Assembly: GCF_023374055.1 (NCBI RefSeq)
Contig: NZ_JAMBEP010000001.1
Coordinates: forward strand, 1,860,001 to 1,924,000
Reading direction: 5' to 3'
DNA from: Luteimonas galliterrae
GTDB taxonomy: Bacteria; Pseudomonadota; Gammaproteobacteria; Xanthomonadales; Xanthomonadaceae
Length of the DNA: 64,000 nucleotides
Under the pieces are notes generated by a model. It saw only the letters and a list, made by a program, of their open reading frames with translations, did no database searches and was not told where the DNA came from. Positions 47,417 through 57,731 of the stretch are shown piece by piece (within the stretch, counting starts at the first letter, position 1; every line of letters begins with the position of its first letter). Made by a program: the position numbers and the translations under genes.

Positions 47417-48109
47417 ATGGCCAGTTCCAACGAGATGTCCGGCAAGGTGGTGGTCGTCACCGGCGGATTCGGCGTATTGGGCCAGGCGGCCGCCGCGGCG
47501 GCGCAAGCGGCCGGCGCGCGTGTGGCGTCGATCGATCGCGGTCCGCGTCCTCCCGGCCTGCCCGACGCCGGGCTGTCGCTGCCGGATGTGGATCTGTCCG
47601 ATTTCGCCGCAGCCGAGAAGGCGTTCGCGCAAATCGGCGAGGCCTTCGGCCGCGTCGATGCTTTGTTCAATATCGCCGGCGCCTTCGAATGGCATACCGT
47701 TGCCGACGCCGGCAGCGACGTGTGGGAGAACCTGTTCCGCGCCAACGTGCTGACCGCGGTCGGCGCGAGCAAGGCGGCGCTGCCGCTGATGCCGGCCGGC
47801 GGCGCTATCGTCAACATCGCCGCCGCCGCGGCTTCGGCGCGAGCGGCCAAGGGCATGGCGCCCTACACCGCCGCCAAGTCCGGCGTGCTGCGTTTCACCG
47901 AGAGCCTGGCCGAAGAACTCAAACCGCGCGGCATCCGCGTCAACTCGGTATCGCCGACCACGATCGACACGCCGCGCAATCGCGCCGACATGCCCGATGC
48001 CGATACCCGCGGCTGGATTCCGCCGGCCGAACTGGCCAAGGTACTGCTCTATCTGGTGTCCGGCGACGCCAAACCGGTGACCGGCGCCAACCTGCGCGTC
48101 GGCAGCTAG
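47417..48109 (+). CDS. Short-chain dehydrogenase/reductase
   Basis: 230 residues of the classical SDR fold. The NAD(P)-binding motif is VTGGFGVLGQ, the adenine-side motif D-V-D-L near 57-60, and the NAG element appears as NIAGAF. Catalytic YxxxK is YTAAK. The catalytic Ser expected 13 residues before Tyr falls in a run of alanines (IVNIAAAAASARAAKGMAPY), with the nearest Ser 10 residues before. Substrate unknown; possible loss of normal activity. It is 111 bp upstream of cysJ, with no sign of shared function. Confidence 0.88.
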   Translation: MASSNEMSGKVVVVTGGFGVLGQAAAAAAQAAGARVASIDRGPRPPGLPDAGLSLPDVDLSDFAAAEKAFAQIGEAFGRVDALFNIAGAFEWHTVADAGSDVWENLFRANVLTAVGASKAALPLMPAGGAIVNIAAAAASARAAKGMAPYTAAKSGVLRFTESLAEELKPRGIRVNSVSPTTIDTPRNRADMPDADTRGWIPPAELAKVLLYLVSGDAKPVTGANLRVGS

Positions 48110-48220
48110 CGGCACCCGCCACATTCGCGCAGGGCATATGCGTATGCCCGATAGTGCTTTCCGTCCGCCCGCAGCCAGGGCTTAACGTAGTTTTCCGAAG
48201 CTCCTGGCCGCAGTCCGCAG

Positions 48221-50026
48221 ATGTCGTCCACCGTCGCACCGCTGTTCCCCACGCCGCTCGCCGATGACAAGGCGGAATTGCTGGTGCGGCTGACGGAGGG
48301 GCTGGATAGCGAACGGCTGTGGTGGCTGTCGGGCTACGTCGCTGGCCTGGCGCGCGCCGGTGGCGCGCCGGCGCGCGCCTTGCAACTGGCCGCGCAAACC
48401 GAAGCTCCACCGGCCGCGCAACTGACCATCGTCTACGGCAGCCAGACCGGCAACGCCAAGCGCTTGGCGGAAGGCCTGGCGCAACAGGCGCAAGACGCGG
48501 GCGTGCCCGTGCGCTTGTTGCGCGCCGACGCCTACGCCACGCGCGAGCTGAAACAGGAACGCTATCTCTACCTGGTCGTCAGCACCCAGGGCGACGGCGA
48601 TCCACCGGACGATGCGCGCGGCCTGGTCGAATTCATCGCCGGCAAGCGCGCGCCGCCGCTCAAGCAACTCAAGTACGCGGTGCTTGGCCTGGGCGATTCC
48701 AGCTATCCGCAGTTCTGCGCGGTCGGCAATCGCCTCGACCAGCGCCTGGCCGAACTGGGCGCCACGCGCCTGTTCGAACGCGGCGAAGCCGATCTGGACA
48801 TCGATGCCGTGGCCGCGCCGTGGCTGCAGCGCGCGTTGGATGCCGCCCGCGATGCATGGAAGGCCGCGCCGCCGCTCGCCACCGTCACGCCATTGCGCGT
48901 CGCCGGCGCAGAGCCGGCCGCAACGCGCGAACGGCCGTTCGCCGCCGAGTTGCTGGCCAACCAGCGCATCGCGCTCGGCGACAAGGACATCCGCCACATC
49001 GAACTGTCGCTAGGCGATTCCGGCTTGCGTTACGAACCGGGCGATGCGCTCGGCGTCTGGCCGCGCAATTCCGCAACGCTGGTGGATGCGATCCTGGCGC
49101 TGCTGGCGCTGGACGGCGACGCCGAAATCTCGCATGCCGGACTATCCCTGCCCTTGCGCGACTGGCTCGGCGAGAAGCGCGAACTGACCAGACTTGCGCG
49201 GCCTTTCGTCGCCGCCCACGCGCAGCGCTCGGGCGACGCGGACTTGCAGGCCTTGCTGGCCGCAGAGAACGCCGCCGCCTTCGGACGTTGGCGAGAGGGG
49301 CGGCAGGTGATCGATCTGCTGCGGCAATACCGCGCCGGCTGGTCCGGCGATGCGCTGGTCGAGGCCCTGCGGCCGCTGACGCCGCGGCTGTACTCGATCG
49401 CCTCCAGCCAGAAAGCCGTCGGCGACGAAGCGCACCTGACCGTGGCCCATGTCGAATACGCCAGCGGCGATGGCGATCCGCGCTGGGGCGTCGCATCCCA
49501 TCTGCTGGCGACGAGCGGAGAAGGCGCTTCGCTGCCGGTCTACATCGAGCGCAACGAGCGTTTCCGCCTGCCCGCCGACGATTCGCGCGACGCGATCATG
49601 ATCGGCCCGGGCACCGGCGTCGCGCCGTTCCGCGGCTTCGTGCAGGAACGCGCCGCCATCGGCGCCGGCGGCCGTCACTGGCTTTTCTTCGGCAATCCGC
49701 ATTTCCGCCGCGATTTCCTCTACCAGCTGGAGTGGCAGCGCGCGTTCAAGGCCGGACAGCTGCAGCGCCTTGACTTGGCTTTTTCCCGCGACACTGCCGC
49801 GAAGATCTACGTGCAGCATCGCCTGCGCGAACGCGGCCGCGAGCTGTACGACTGGCTCGAAGGCGGCGCGCACCTCTACGTCTGCGGCGCGATCGCGATG
49901 GGCAAGGACGTGCACGCTGCGCTGCGCGATATCGTCGCCGCGCACAGCGGACGCAGCGACGAAGACGCCGAAGATTATCTCGACGGCTTGCAACGGCAGG
50001 GCCGTTACGCCCGGGACGTGTACTGA
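48221..50026 (+). CDS. cysJ: NADPH-sulfite reductase flavoprotein subunit (alpha)
   Basis: 601 residues, close to the family's 600. It passes electrons from NADPH through FAD and FMN to the CysI hemoprotein for six-electron sulfite reduction. An N-terminal flavodoxin domain (about 68-205) shows [17 protein letters not shown] and [14 protein letters not shown]. The FAD domain shows RLYSIASSQ; the NADPH domain shows [13 protein letters not shown] and [13 protein letters not shown]; the C-terminus is RDVY. First gene of cysJ-cysI-cysH; a palindromic repeat separates it from cysI. Confidence 0.94.
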   Translation: MSSTVAPLFPTPLADDKAELLVRLTEGLDSERLWWLSGYVAGLARAGGAPARALQLAAQTEAPPAAQLTIVYGSQTGNAKRLAEGLAQQAQDAGVPVRLLRADAYATRELKQERYLYLVVSTQGDGDPPDDARGLVEFIAGKRAPPLKQLKYAVLGLGDSSYPQFCAVGNRLDQRLAELGATRLFERGEADLDIDAVAAPWLQRALDAARDAWKAAPPLATVTPLRVAGAEPAATRERPFAAELLANQRIALGDKDIRHIELSLGDSGLRYEPGDALGVWPRNSATLVDAILALLALDGDAEISHAGLSLPLRDWLGEKRELTRLARPFVAAHAQRSGDADLQALLAAENAAAFGRWREGRQVIDLLRQYRAGWSGDALVEALRPLTPRLYSIASSQKAVGDEAHLTVAHVEYASGDGDPRWGVASHLLATSGEGASLPVYIERNERFRLPADDSRDAIMIGPGTGVAPFRGFVQERAAIGAGGRHWLFFGNPHFRRDFLYQLEWQRAFKAGQLQRLDLAFSRDTAAKIYVQHRLRERGRELYDWLEGGAHLYVCGAIAMGKDVHAALRDIVAAHSGRSDEDAEDYLDGLQRQGRYARDVY

Positions 50027-50040
50027 TGAACGCAAGATCC

Positions 50041-50137
50041 GTACCCCGGGTGGAGCCGCAGGCGATGCCCGGGGCTCCTCCTTCATGCGGCGCGCGCGCC
50101 CCAGGTATCGGCCTGCGGCCTCCATCCGGGCTACGGG
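50041..50137. repeat. Inverted repeat between cysJ and cysI
   Basis: Arm CCCCGGGTGGAGCCGCAGGC and, with internal CCCGGGGCTCC, the complementary GCCTGCGGCCTCCATCCGGG. A dispersed palindrome type known in xanthomonads; it may alter the cysJ/cysI transcript ratio by forming an mRNA hairpin. Confidence 0.8.
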
Positions 50138-50147
50138 AATCGTGGCG

Positions 50148-51890
50148 ATGAGCGCGGTAGAAAGCATCAAGCAAGCAAGCCGCCGGCTGCGCGGCTCCCT
50201 GCTGCAGAGCCTGGCCGATCCGGTCACCGGCGCGCTGCAGGAAGACGACCAGACGCTGATCAAATACCACGGCAGCTACCAGCAAGACGACCGCGATGCG
50301 CGCGAGCAGCGCCGCCTGGCCAAGCTCGAGCCCGCCTACAGTTTCATGATCCGCACCCGCACGCCGGGCGGCGTGGTGACGCCGGCGCAGTGGCTCAAAC
50401 TCGACGCCATCGCCACCACGTTCGCCGAACGCGGCCTGCGCATCACCACGCGCCAGGCTTTCCAGTTCCACGGCGTGGTCAAGACCGGACTGAAGGCGAC
50501 GATGCAGGCGATCAACGCCGCCCTGATCGACACGCTCGCCGCCTGCGGCGACGTCAACCGCAACGTGGCGGTGGCGGCCAATCCGCGGCAATCGCGGATC
50601 CATGCTGCGGTGTACGCGCAAGCCGCGGCCCTGTCCGCGCACCTGCTGCCCAATACCCGCGCCTATTACGAAATCTGGCTGGACGAGGAACGGGTGGCCG
50701 GCAGCGGCGAGGAAAGCGAGCCGATCTACGGCAGCGCCTATCTGCCGCGCAAGTTCAAGATCGGTTTCGCCGTACCGCCCTACAACGACATCGATGTGTT
50801 CGCGCAGGATCTGGGTTTCATCGCCATAGTCGAAGACGGCGAACTGCGCGGCTACAACGTCAGCATCGGCGGCGGCATGGGCGCGACGCACGGCGATCCC
50901 GAAACCTATCCGCGCCTGGGCGATGCGATCGGTTTCGTGGCGCCCGAACAGGTGATCGCCGTCGCCGAGGCGGTGGTCACCGCGCAACGCGATTACGGCA
51001 ACCGCGCCGTGCGCAAGCGCGCCCGGCTCAAGTACACCATCGACGACCGCGGTTTGGATTGGTTCAAAACGGAAGTCGAACGGCGCGCCGGTTTCTCCCT
51101 GCCTCCGCCGCGTCCGTTCGCCTTCCGCCATAACGGCGACCGCTTCGGCTGGGTAGAGAGCGAGGACGGGCTTGCGCACCTGACCTTGCGGATTCCGGCC
51201 GGCCGCATCGTCGACGGCGCGCTCGACGGCCGCGGCGAAAGCGTCCGCCATCTCAGCGGATTGCGGGAAATCGCGCGCCTGCTCGATGCGGACGGCGGCG
51301 CCGCCGAATTCCGCCTGACGCCGAACCAAAACCTGGTTATCGCCGGCGTGAATGCCGATGCGCGCGATGCGATCGACGCGCTGGCGGCGCAATACGGCCT
51401 CGACGGCCACCGCAGCGCCAGCCCGCTGCGCCGGCACGCCCTCGCCTGCGTGGCGTTGCCCACCTGCGGCCTGGCGATGGCCGAAGCGGAGCGCTACCTG
51501 CCGGACTTCGTCTCCAAAGTCGAAGCCTTGCTGGCGCGGCACGGCATCGCCGACGCGCCGATCCATCTGCGCATCAGCGGCTGCCCGAACGGTTGCTCGC
51601 GGCCGTATCTGGGCGAGATCGCCCTGGTCGGCAAGGCGCCCGGCCGCTACAACCTGATGCTCGGCGCGGATCACCGCGGGCAGCGGCTCAATGCGCTGTA
51701 TCGCGAAAACATCGACGAGGCGCAGATCCTGGCCGCCCTCGATCCGCTGTTCGCCCGCTACGCCGGCGACCGTCGGCCGGACGAACGTTTCGGCGACTTC
51801 CTGGTCCGCAACGCGATCGTCGAAATTCCAGAGCGCAGCGCCCGCAAGAACATTCCCATCGAACGCATCGTTGCCGAGACAGGTCCATGA
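50148..51890 (+). CDS. cysI: Sulfite reductase hemoprotein subunit (beta)
   Basis: 580 residues from [16 protein letters not shown]; longer starts are possible but would read through the palindromic repeat. Reduces sulfite to sulfide with electrons from CysJ. The siroheme-[4Fe-4S] ligands are C434 and C440 (CVALPTC) and C479 and C483 (GCPNGC). Siroheme-contacting [15 protein letters not shown] and the NVxxxxNP region ([13 protein letters not shown]) are present. The stop overlaps the cysH start (ATGA). Confidence 0.95.
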   Translation: MSAVESIKQASRRLRGSLLQSLADPVTGALQEDDQTLIKYHGSYQQDDRDAREQRRLAKLEPAYSFMIRTRTPGGVVTPAQWLKLDAIATTFAERGLRITTRQAFQFHGVVKTGLKATMQAINAALIDTLAACGDVNRNVAVAANPRQSRIHAAVYAQAAALSAHLLPNTRAYYEIWLDEERVAGSGEESEPIYGSAYLPRKFKIGFAVPPYNDIDVFAQDLGFIAIVEDGELRGYNVSIGGGMGATHGDPETYPRLGDAIGFVAPEQVIAVAEAVVTAQRDYGNRAVRKRARLKYTIDDRGLDWFKTEVERRAGFSLPPPRPFAFRHNGDRFGWVESEDGLAHLTLRIPAGRIVDGALDGRGESVRHLSGLREIARLLDADGGAAEFRLTPNQNLVIAGVNADARDAIDALAAQYGLDGHRSASPLRRHALACVALPTCGLAMAEAERYLPDFVSKVEALLARHGIADAPIHLRISGCPNGCSRPYLGEIALVGKAPGRYNLMLGADHRGQRLNALYRENIDEAQILAALDPLFARYAGDRRPDERFGDFLVRNAIVEIPERSARKNIPIERIVAETGP

Positions 51891-52621
51891 CGCCGCCCGA
51901 TCCGCTCACCGCCGCCGAATCCGCGCAGGCGCTGGCCGAACTCAACCGCTGGCTCTCGCAGCGCAGCGCCGAAGAACGCGTCGCGTGGGCGTTGGAAAAC
52001 ACCGCCGGCGCGCATGCGCTGTCGTCCAGCTTCGGCGCTCAGTCAGCGGTGTCGCTGCATCTGGTGACACGACTGCGGGCCGATCTTCCGGTGGTCCTGG
52101 TCGATACCGGCTATCTGTTTCCCGAAACCTATCGCTTCATCGACGCGCTCGGCGAACGGCTGGCACTCAATCTCAAGGTTTACCGTCCGCAGATCGGCAT
52201 CGCCTGGATGGAAGCGCGGCTGGGGCGGATCTGGGAACAGGGCGTGGAGGGCATCGACCGCTATAACCGCCTGCGCAAAGTCGAGCCGATGCAACGCGCC
52301 TTGAAGGAGCTTGGCGTACGCACCTGGATAGCGGGCCTGCGCCGCAGCCAGACGCGCGCCCGCGCCGGCATCGATTTCATCGAACTGCGCGACGGTCGCT
52401 GGAAACTGCATCCCCTCGCCGACTGGAGCGACCGCGACGTATGGGATTACCTGCGCAAGCACGACCTGCCCTATCACCCGTTGTGGCATGACGGTTACGT
52501 CTCGATCGGCGACGTGCACACCACGCGCCGGCTCGAACCGGGCATGAGCGAGGAAGACACGCGCTTCTTCGGCCTCAAACGCGAATGCGGCTTGCATTTC
52601 GACGACGGCATCGCCGCCTGA
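51887..52621 (+). CDS. cysH: Phosphoadenylyl-sulfate reductase
   Basis: 244 residues; reduces PAPS to sulfite using thioredoxin or glutaredoxin. ATG overlaps the cysI stop by four bases. The PP-loop-like site [14 protein letters not shown] and the [15 protein letters not shown] motif bind the nucleotide. The redox Cys is in the C-terminal KRECGLH. Only this one conserved cysteine is seen, and the paired Cys motifs of the iron-sulfur (APS-reducing) form are absent, so PAPS is the likely substrate. Confidence 0.95.
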   Translation: MTPPDPLTAAESAQALAELNRWLSQRSAEERVAWALENTAGAHALSSSFGAQSAVSLHLVTRLRADLPVVLVDTGYLFPETYRFIDALGERLALNLKVYRPQIGIAWMEARLGRIWEQGVEGIDRYNRLRKVEPMQRALKELGVRTWIAGLRRSQTRARAGIDFIELRDGRWKLHPLADWSDRDVWDYLRKHDLPYHPLWHDGYVSIGDVHTTRRLEPGMSEEDTRFFGLKRECGLHFDDGIAA

Positions 52622-52795
52622 CCGGCTTTTATGCGTAGAGCCCGCTTCGCTGCTTATGCCTCAAAGCTGTCACCCCCTACGAAGGCGGGACTGCGGAGGC
52701 CGAAGGCCGTAGCGAACATCTGCGTCAGCAGATGGCCCCGAGGGCGAGTGAAGCGAGTAATCCAGCGCCTTGCCCCCCCGCTGCTCTAGCTTTTC

Positions 52796-52860
52796 GTAGG
52801 TGCGAATTCATTCGCACGCTTTTCGGCATAGCAAGAGCGTGCGAATGAATTCGCACCTAC
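52796..52860. repeat. Inverted repeat of the TAGGTGCGAATTCATTCGCAC family
   Basis: Near-perfect hairpin with arms GTAGGTGCGAATTCATTCGC and its complement around a 17-base loop. It is embedded in the repeat-filled 52622-53676 gap, which holds no gene. Confidence 0.9.
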
Positions 52861-53450
52861 ATTTGTAGAGCGGAACTTGCTCCGCTGCCTTCGCTTGCGG
52901 GTTCGTCGCGATCTGCCGGCCGTTCCGGCCGGGGTTTCGTCCGCTAAAACCGCGGCCGAGTTACTTTCTTTTTGTGGGCCCAAAAAGAACAGTAACCAAA
53001 GAAAAAGGGCCTTTGGAAGGGATCCCGGCGATGGGGTTACCCCGTCGTGTTCTTGGCCACTGCTCGCCAGCCCTCGGGATTCCTCCGTCGCTTCGACATT
53101 CAGATTCGAGGCGATCGACCCGAACGCCTCCTTAGCGAACTCCGCAAAAGCCACGTCACCCATAGGCTACGAATCAAAATCTAGTACCTGCGTAAGAAGG
53201 TCAGTCGCGACGAAAGCCAGGTCCGCTGGCGTATTTTTAATCGCGGCGCATCGCACCGCAGTTCAGGCCCTTTCTTGGGTTACTTTCTTTGGGCCAGCAA
53301 AGAAAGTGACCCGGGCGCAGCCCGGAAGCTTTTGTCCATGGCGCGAGTCGCAGCGCAGGCCGCCAGGACGCGGGCCTGGATCCCGGCCTTCGCCGGGATG
53401 ACGGCTAAGAGCAAGGGCAACATGGGTCCCAGCGTTCGCTGGGATGACGG
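52861..53450. repeat. Composite intergenic repeat block, copy 2 (inverted)
   Basis: Reverse-complement partner of 13870-14550 with the same landmarks in mirror order: GTTTCGTCCGCTAAAACCGC, TCCGTCGCTTCGACATTCAG, TCTAGTACCTGCGTAAGAAG, GTTACTTTCTTTGGGCC, TTTGTCCATGGCGCGAGTC and TGGGTCCCAGCGTTCGCTGG. Possible short frames inside are by-products of the repeat. Confidence 0.88.
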
Positions 53451-53524
53451 CTTTAAGAGCGAATGGCTTAAGAGCGAACGGCTTAAGAGCGAACGGCTTA
53501 AGAGCGAACGGCTTAAGAGCGAAG
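53449..53524. repeat. 15-bp tandem repeat, five units
   Basis: GGCTTAAGAGCGAAC repeated, with a 16-base first unit (GGCTTTAAGAGCGAAT) and a last-base change in the final unit. A simple variable-number repeat between cysH and cysB. Confidence 0.92.
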
Positions 53525-53676
53525 AGCAGCGAAGCAAGCTCCGCTCTACAGAGCCGGAACAAGAGCAGCTGGGCAAGCCCCGCTCTACAAAGATTGAGAA
53601 AAGTCGCTCCGTCTTCGCGGAGGATGACGGGTTTGGGGCATGCAGTGGAGCAAGCCACGCTCTACAAAGGGATTCA

Positions 53677-54663
53677 TCACACCGTGATCGGCTGGCTCAA
53701 CTCCACCCAATACGGCGGCGTGGGCCAATCGGCTTCTTGGTTGCCTTCCAGCACGCGCCGAAGATCGCGGCGATCCAGTTGCGGCGCCAGGCCGTGCAGC
53801 AGCGTCAACGCATACTCGCGCAGCACGCGGCCACGCGGGATCACGGCCCAAGTGACGCATTCGGGCAAAGCCGTCGGTGCAGGCAGCACCTGCAGATCGG
53901 CATCCTCGCGCGTGCCGACCGCCATTTCCGCGAGCAGACCAGCGCCGAGGCCAGCGCGCACATATGTCTTGATCAGATTGGCGTCGCGCGCGGTCATCGC
54001 CACCTGCGGCTGCACGCCTTCCGCAGCGAAGGTGCGCTGCAGCGAAGAATCGGGCTGATTGGACGATTCGTAGCTGATCAGCGGATGCGCCGCCAATTCG
54101 GCCAGCGTGGGCGCGCGCCCCAACGATGCCAGCGGATGCGCGCGCGGCACCAGCAGCAAACGCCGCCACCGGAACAGCGGCACGGCCAATCCGCCGGGCG
54201 GTTCGGCGCCGGCGGTGCTGATCAGCGCCAGATCGGCATCGCCGCGCGCCAAACGCTGCAGCACTTCGCCGTCGGCGGCCGCCTGCAGGTCGACGCTGAC
54301 TTGCGGGAACTCGCGCTTCACCGCGGCGATCAGCGGCGGCAATACATAGCGGGCCTGCGTGTGCGTGGTCGCCAGCACCAGCCGGCCGGCGTGCTCGCCG
54401 CGCTCGTTGGCGGCGTAGGCACGGATGTTGCCGGCTTCGTCCAGGATGCGGCGAGCGTGCTCGAGCACGCGCTCTCCGGCCGGCGCGATGCCTTCCAGGC
54501 TGCGCCCTTTGCGCACGAACAGATGGAAGCCGAGTTCGTCTTCCAATTGCTTGAGCTGTTTGGACAGGCCTGGCTGGGTGGCGTGCACGCGCTCGGCGGC
54601 GAGCGTGATGTTGAGTCCGGAGTCAGCGATGGCGACGAGATAGCGGAGTTGCGTGAGCGTCAT
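53677..54663 (-). CDS. cysB: CysB-like LysR regulator of sulfur assimilation
   Basis: 328 residues, matching CysB length. The helix-turn-helix (1-60) reads QLRYLVAIADSGLNITLAAE then RVHATQPGLSKQLKQLEDEL, diagnostic of CysB/Cbl. The effector domain (about 92-300) contains ATTHTQARYVLPPLI and AHPLISYESSN, the inducer-binding region of CysB proteins. It is divergent from cysG and flanked by cysH, so it very likely controls these cys genes; known inducers are O- or N-acetylserine. The minus-strand stop faces the repeat gap. Confidence 0.93.
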   Translation of the reverse strand: MTLTQLRYLVAIADSGLNITLAAERVHATQPGLSKQLKQLEDELGFHLFVRKGRSLEGIAPAGERVLEHARRILDEAGNIRAYAANERGEHAGRLVLATTHTQARYVLPPLIAAVKREFPQVSVDLQAAADGEVLQRLARGDADLALISTAGAEPPGGLAVPLFRWRRLLLVPRAHPLASLGRAPTLAELAAHPLISYESSNQPDSSLQRTFAAEGVQPQVAMTARDANLIKTYVRAGLGAGLLAEMAVGTREDADLQVLPAPTALPECVTWAVIPRGRVLREYALTLLHGLAPQLDRRDLRRVLEGNQEADWPTPPYWVELSQPITV

Positions 54664-54910
54664 GGCGGCGGGTTCCTGGCAATGGCGATGGCGATGCCTG
54701 GCGGCAGGCGATGCATGCGCCGCGACAACACATCGACATCGGATGGCGGGAACCGGTCATGATTTCAAATATCTCTTTATCCGGATATAAGGATGAACAT
54801 AGCTCGAACCTTTGCGCTTGTCCAGCGCCGGCTGGCTTATGCCGAAACCGCATGAGTACAGGCGAGGGCGCCATTTCCCCGAACAGGCCGGCCGCCCTAG
54901 CGTCGTAGCC
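54664..54910. promoter_or_regulatory. cysB/cysG divergent promoter region
   Basis: The middle is AT-rich, unlike its surroundings (CATGATTTCAAATATCTC at 54758-54775), and holds a perfect palindrome TATCCGGATA at 54778-54787, followed by TAAGGATGAACATA. This is a good candidate for CysB binding and for the promoters of both genes. No binding motif is proven. Confidence 0.5.
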
Positions 54911-56359
54911 ATGCCTGAACCCGCCTCCTCTTCCGGTCTTTATCCGCTGTTCGTCGATCTGCGCGGCCGTACCGTGCTCGTAGTCGGCGGCGGCGCGGTC
55001 GCCAGGCGCAAGGCTCTGGCGCTGCTCGAGTCAGGCGCCCGGGTCGTGGTCGGCGCACCGCAGCTGGATCCTGGGCTGATGGCGTGGGCGGCCGAGGGAC
55101 GCATCGATACTTATTCTGGCGCGTTCGATCCGGCCTGGCTCGACGACGTCTGGCTCGCGATCGCCGCCACAGGCGATGCGGCGGCCAACCGCGCGGTCGC
55201 GGCGGCCGGCGAGACGCGTCGGGTGTGGGTCAATGTGGTCGACGACGCGGCCGCTTCTGCTTTCCATGTGCCGGCACGCATCGAACGCGGTCCGCTGCAG
55301 ATCGCGATCTCCAGCGGCGGCGGCGCGCCGATGCTGGCACGCCGCCTTCGCGAAACCTTGGAAGCGCAATTGGACAGTTCACTGGGCGCCTTGGCCGAAC
55401 TGTTGACCCGCGAACGCGCCCGCATACGCAAGGCCTTTCCGGAGATCGCACAGCGACGGCGCTTTTTCGACCGCCTGCTGGCCGGACCGTTGCCGCAACT
55501 GCTGCGCCAGCAGCGCACGCGACGGGCGCAGCAAGCATTCGAGGCGCTGTTGTCCGGCGATCGCCCGCCACGCAGCGTCGGCTCGGTCGTGCTGGTCGGC
55601 GCAGGCCCCGGCGACCCGGGCCTACTGACGCTGCGCGGCCTGCGCGCGCTCAACGAGGCCGATGTGATCCTGCACGATCGCCTCGCCAGCGACGACGTGC
55701 TGCGCCTGGCGCGACGCGACGCCGAGCGCATCGAAGTAGGCAAGCGCGCAGGCGGCCACGGCGTTACGCAGCAGGGCATCCACGCGTTGATGCTGGAACA
55801 TGCCCGCGCCGGCAAGCGCGTGGTGCGCCTGAAGGGCGGCGATCCGTTCGTGTTCGGCCGCGGCGGCGAGGAGCTGGAATTCCTTCGCGACCACGGCATC
55901 GCTTATGAGGTGGTCCCCGGCATCACCGCAGCGCTGGCCTGCGCCGCCTACGCGGGCATACCGCTGACCCACCGCGACCATGCGCAATCGCTGCGCCTGG
56001 TCACCGCGCACCGTCAGGATTCGCTGGATGCCGTCGACTGGCGATCGCTGGCGCAGGATAAGCAAACGCTCGCGGTTTACATGGGCGTGGCGATGCTCGA
56101 TGCGCTGCAAACGCAGCTGATCGCGCATGGCCGTTCGCCGGATACGCCGTTCGCGTTGGTCGAGAACGGGTCGCGTGCGGAGCAGCGCGTCGTCGTCGGG
56201 AAACTGTCGGAACTGGTCGAGTGCGCCCGTGCGCACGAGGCGCGGTCGCCGGCGTTGCTGATCGTCGGCGAAGTCGCTGGGTTTGCCGAAGAGCTGCATT
56301 GGTTTGGCGAGAAGCCGCTCGGAGCGGGCCTTGCGGATCACATGGAGAAGGCCGCATGA
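54911..56359 (+). CDS. cysG: Siroheme synthase (multifunctional)
   Basis: 482 residues from [20 protein letters not shown]. The N-terminal third is the precorrin-2 dehydrogenase/ferrochelatase part (NAD site [19 protein letters not shown], and [15 protein letters not shown]). The C-terminal part is the uroporphyrinogen III methyltransferase ([57 protein letters not shown]). It makes the siroheme cofactor needed by CysI, so its place in the cys cluster is functional. Start chosen because upstream sequence is not conserved in type. Confidence 0.95.
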   Translation: MPEPASSSGLYPLFVDLRGRTVLVVGGGAVARRKALALLESGARVVVGAPQLDPGLMAWAAEGRIDTYSGAFDPAWLDDVWLAIAATGDAAANRAVAAAGETRRVWVNVVDDAAASAFHVPARIERGPLQIAISSGGGAPMLARRLRETLEAQLDSSLGALAELLTRERARIRKAFPEIAQRRRFFDRLLAGPLPQLLRQQRTRRAQQAFEALLSGDRPPRSVGSVVLVGAGPGDPGLLTLRGLRALNEADVILHDRLASDDVLRLARRDAERIEVGKRAGGHGVTQQGIHALMLEHARAGKRVVRLKGGDPFVFGRGGEELEFLRDHGIAYEVVPGITAALACAAYAGIPLTHRDHAQSLRLVTAHRQDSLDAVDWRSLAQDKQTLAVYMGVAMLDALQTQLIAHGRSPDTPFALVENGSRAEQRVVVGKLSELVECARAHEARSPALLIVGEVAGFAEELHWFGEKPLGAGLADHMEKAA

Positions 56360-56390
56360 AACATGTATCGCCGCACGTCCCCGCGAACAT

Positions 56391-56556
56391 CATTCCCGCG
56401 AAGGCGGGAATCCATCGACTTTGCTCGACTCTTTGTAGGAGCGGCTTTAGCCGCGAGCTTTGCCAGAAGTGAGCGAACTTCGAGAAGAAGCTCGCGGCTG
56501 AAGCAGCTCCCACAAAAGCCAAAGTCACTGGATTCCCGCCTTCGCTGGAATGACGG
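56391..56556. repeat. Nested inverted repeats between cysG and cysK
   Basis: The outer pair is ATTCCCGCGAAGGCGGGAAT and CTGGATTCCCGCCTTCGCTG; inside it lies the GTAGGAGCGGCTTTAGCCGCG pair with its arm CTCGCGGCTGAAGCAGCTCC. Two families are stacked in one hairpin. Confidence 0.9.
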
Positions 56557-56588
56557 CTAAAAAACCCCCACGTCTGCGAGATACCCCC

Positions 56589-57563
56589 ATGGCCCTTTAC
56601 GACAGCATCCTCGACACCATCGGCAACACGCCTATCGTCAAACTGCATCGGCTCGCACCCAAGCACGTGTCGCTTTACGCCAAAGTCGAATCCTTCAACC
56701 CCGGCGGTTCGGTCAAGGACCGGCTGGCGTTGGCCATCGTGCTTGACGCGGAGCGCAGCGGGGCGCTCAAGCCGGGCCAGACGATCGTGGAAGCCACCTC
56801 CGGCAACACCGGCGTCGCATTGGCGCTGATCGCTGCCGCGCGCGGCTATCCGTTCGTGGCGGTGATGACCGAAACCTTCTCGATCGAACGCCGCAAGCTG
56901 ATGCGCGCCTACGGCGCGAAGGTGATCCTGACGCCGGCCGCCGAACGCGGCACCGGCATGGTGCGCAAAGCCGAGGAACTCTCGAAGAAGCATGGCTGGT
57001 TCCTCGCGCGGCAGTTCGAGAATCCGGCCAATCCGGCCTATCACCGCCAAACCACGGCGGCCGAAATCCTGCGCGATTTCGCCGGAAAGCGGCTGGATTA
57101 CTTCGTCAGCGGCTGGGGCACCGGCGGCACGTTGACCGGCGTCGGCCAGGTGTTGAAAGTGGCGCGGCCGGAGGTGCGCATCGTCGCTTCCGAGCCGGCC
57201 GGCGCATCGCTGCTGGGCGGCAAGGAATGGCAGCCGCACAAGATCCAGGGCTGGACGCCGGATTTCGTGCCAGCCGTGCTCGACCGCAACGTCGCCGACG
57301 AGATCCGACCGATCGACGACGTCGTCGCGCGCGACACCGCACGGCGTCTTGCCGCCGAGGAAGGATTGTTCGTCGGCATCTCCGCCGGCGCTACCGTGGC
57401 CGCCGCGCTGCAAGTCGCCGAAAGGGCGCCGCCCGGATCGGTGCTGCTGGCGACGTTGCCCGATACCGGAGAGCGCTACCTGTCGACGTTCCTGTTCGAG
57501 GACGTCGCAGAGGGTTCCGACGATGCCTGGCTGGAATCCTTAGCCGCCCAGGAGGCGGCCTGA
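56589..57563 (+). CDS. cysK: Cysteine synthase A (O-acetylserine sulfhydrylase)
   Basis: 324 residues from MALYDSILDTIGNTPIVKLH; an upstream in-frame start would read through repeat DNA. Joins sulfide to O-acetylserine to give cysteine, using PLP bound to the lysine in NPGGSVKDRLA. Other marks are TSGNTGVALALIA (substrate/PLP-site loop), GWGTGGTLTGVGQVLK (phosphate loop) and VGISAGATVAAAL. Last step of the pathway encoded here. Confidence 0.96.
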   Translation: MALYDSILDTIGNTPIVKLHRLAPKHVSLYAKVESFNPGGSVKDRLALAIVLDAERSGALKPGQTIVEATSGNTGVALALIAAARGYPFVAVMTETFSIERRKLMRAYGAKVILTPAAERGTGMVRKAEELSKKHGWFLARQFENPANPAYHRQTTAAEILRDFAGKRLDYFVSGWGTGGTLTGVGQVLKVARPEVRIVASEPAGASLLGGKEWQPHKIQGWTPDFVPAVLDRNVADEIRPIDDVVARDTARRLAAEEGLFVGISAGATVAAALQVAERAPPGSVLLATLPDTGERYLSTFLFEDVAEGSDDAWLESLAAQEAA

Positions 57564-57572
57564 AGCGGGCTT

Positions 57573-57656
57573 TTCTAGCAGCGGCTTCAGCCGCGAGCTC
57601 TTCCGACTGGCAATGGGTAAGATCAAAAGCTCGCAGCTGAAGCCGCTCCCGCGAAA
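57573..57656. repeat. REP-type inverted repeat downstream of cysK
   Basis: Arms AGCAGCGGCTTCAGCCGCGA and AGCTGAAGCCGCTCCCGCGA with about 22 bp between. A diverged member of the GTGGGAGCGGCTTTAGCCGCG family. Confidence 0.85.
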
Positions 57657-57731
57657 GCGCTAGCGGCGGATTTCGCCCGAACGGCATATCGTTTCGTTCG
57701 CCCTCTCTTCTGCATCCTGGATACCCTCGCC

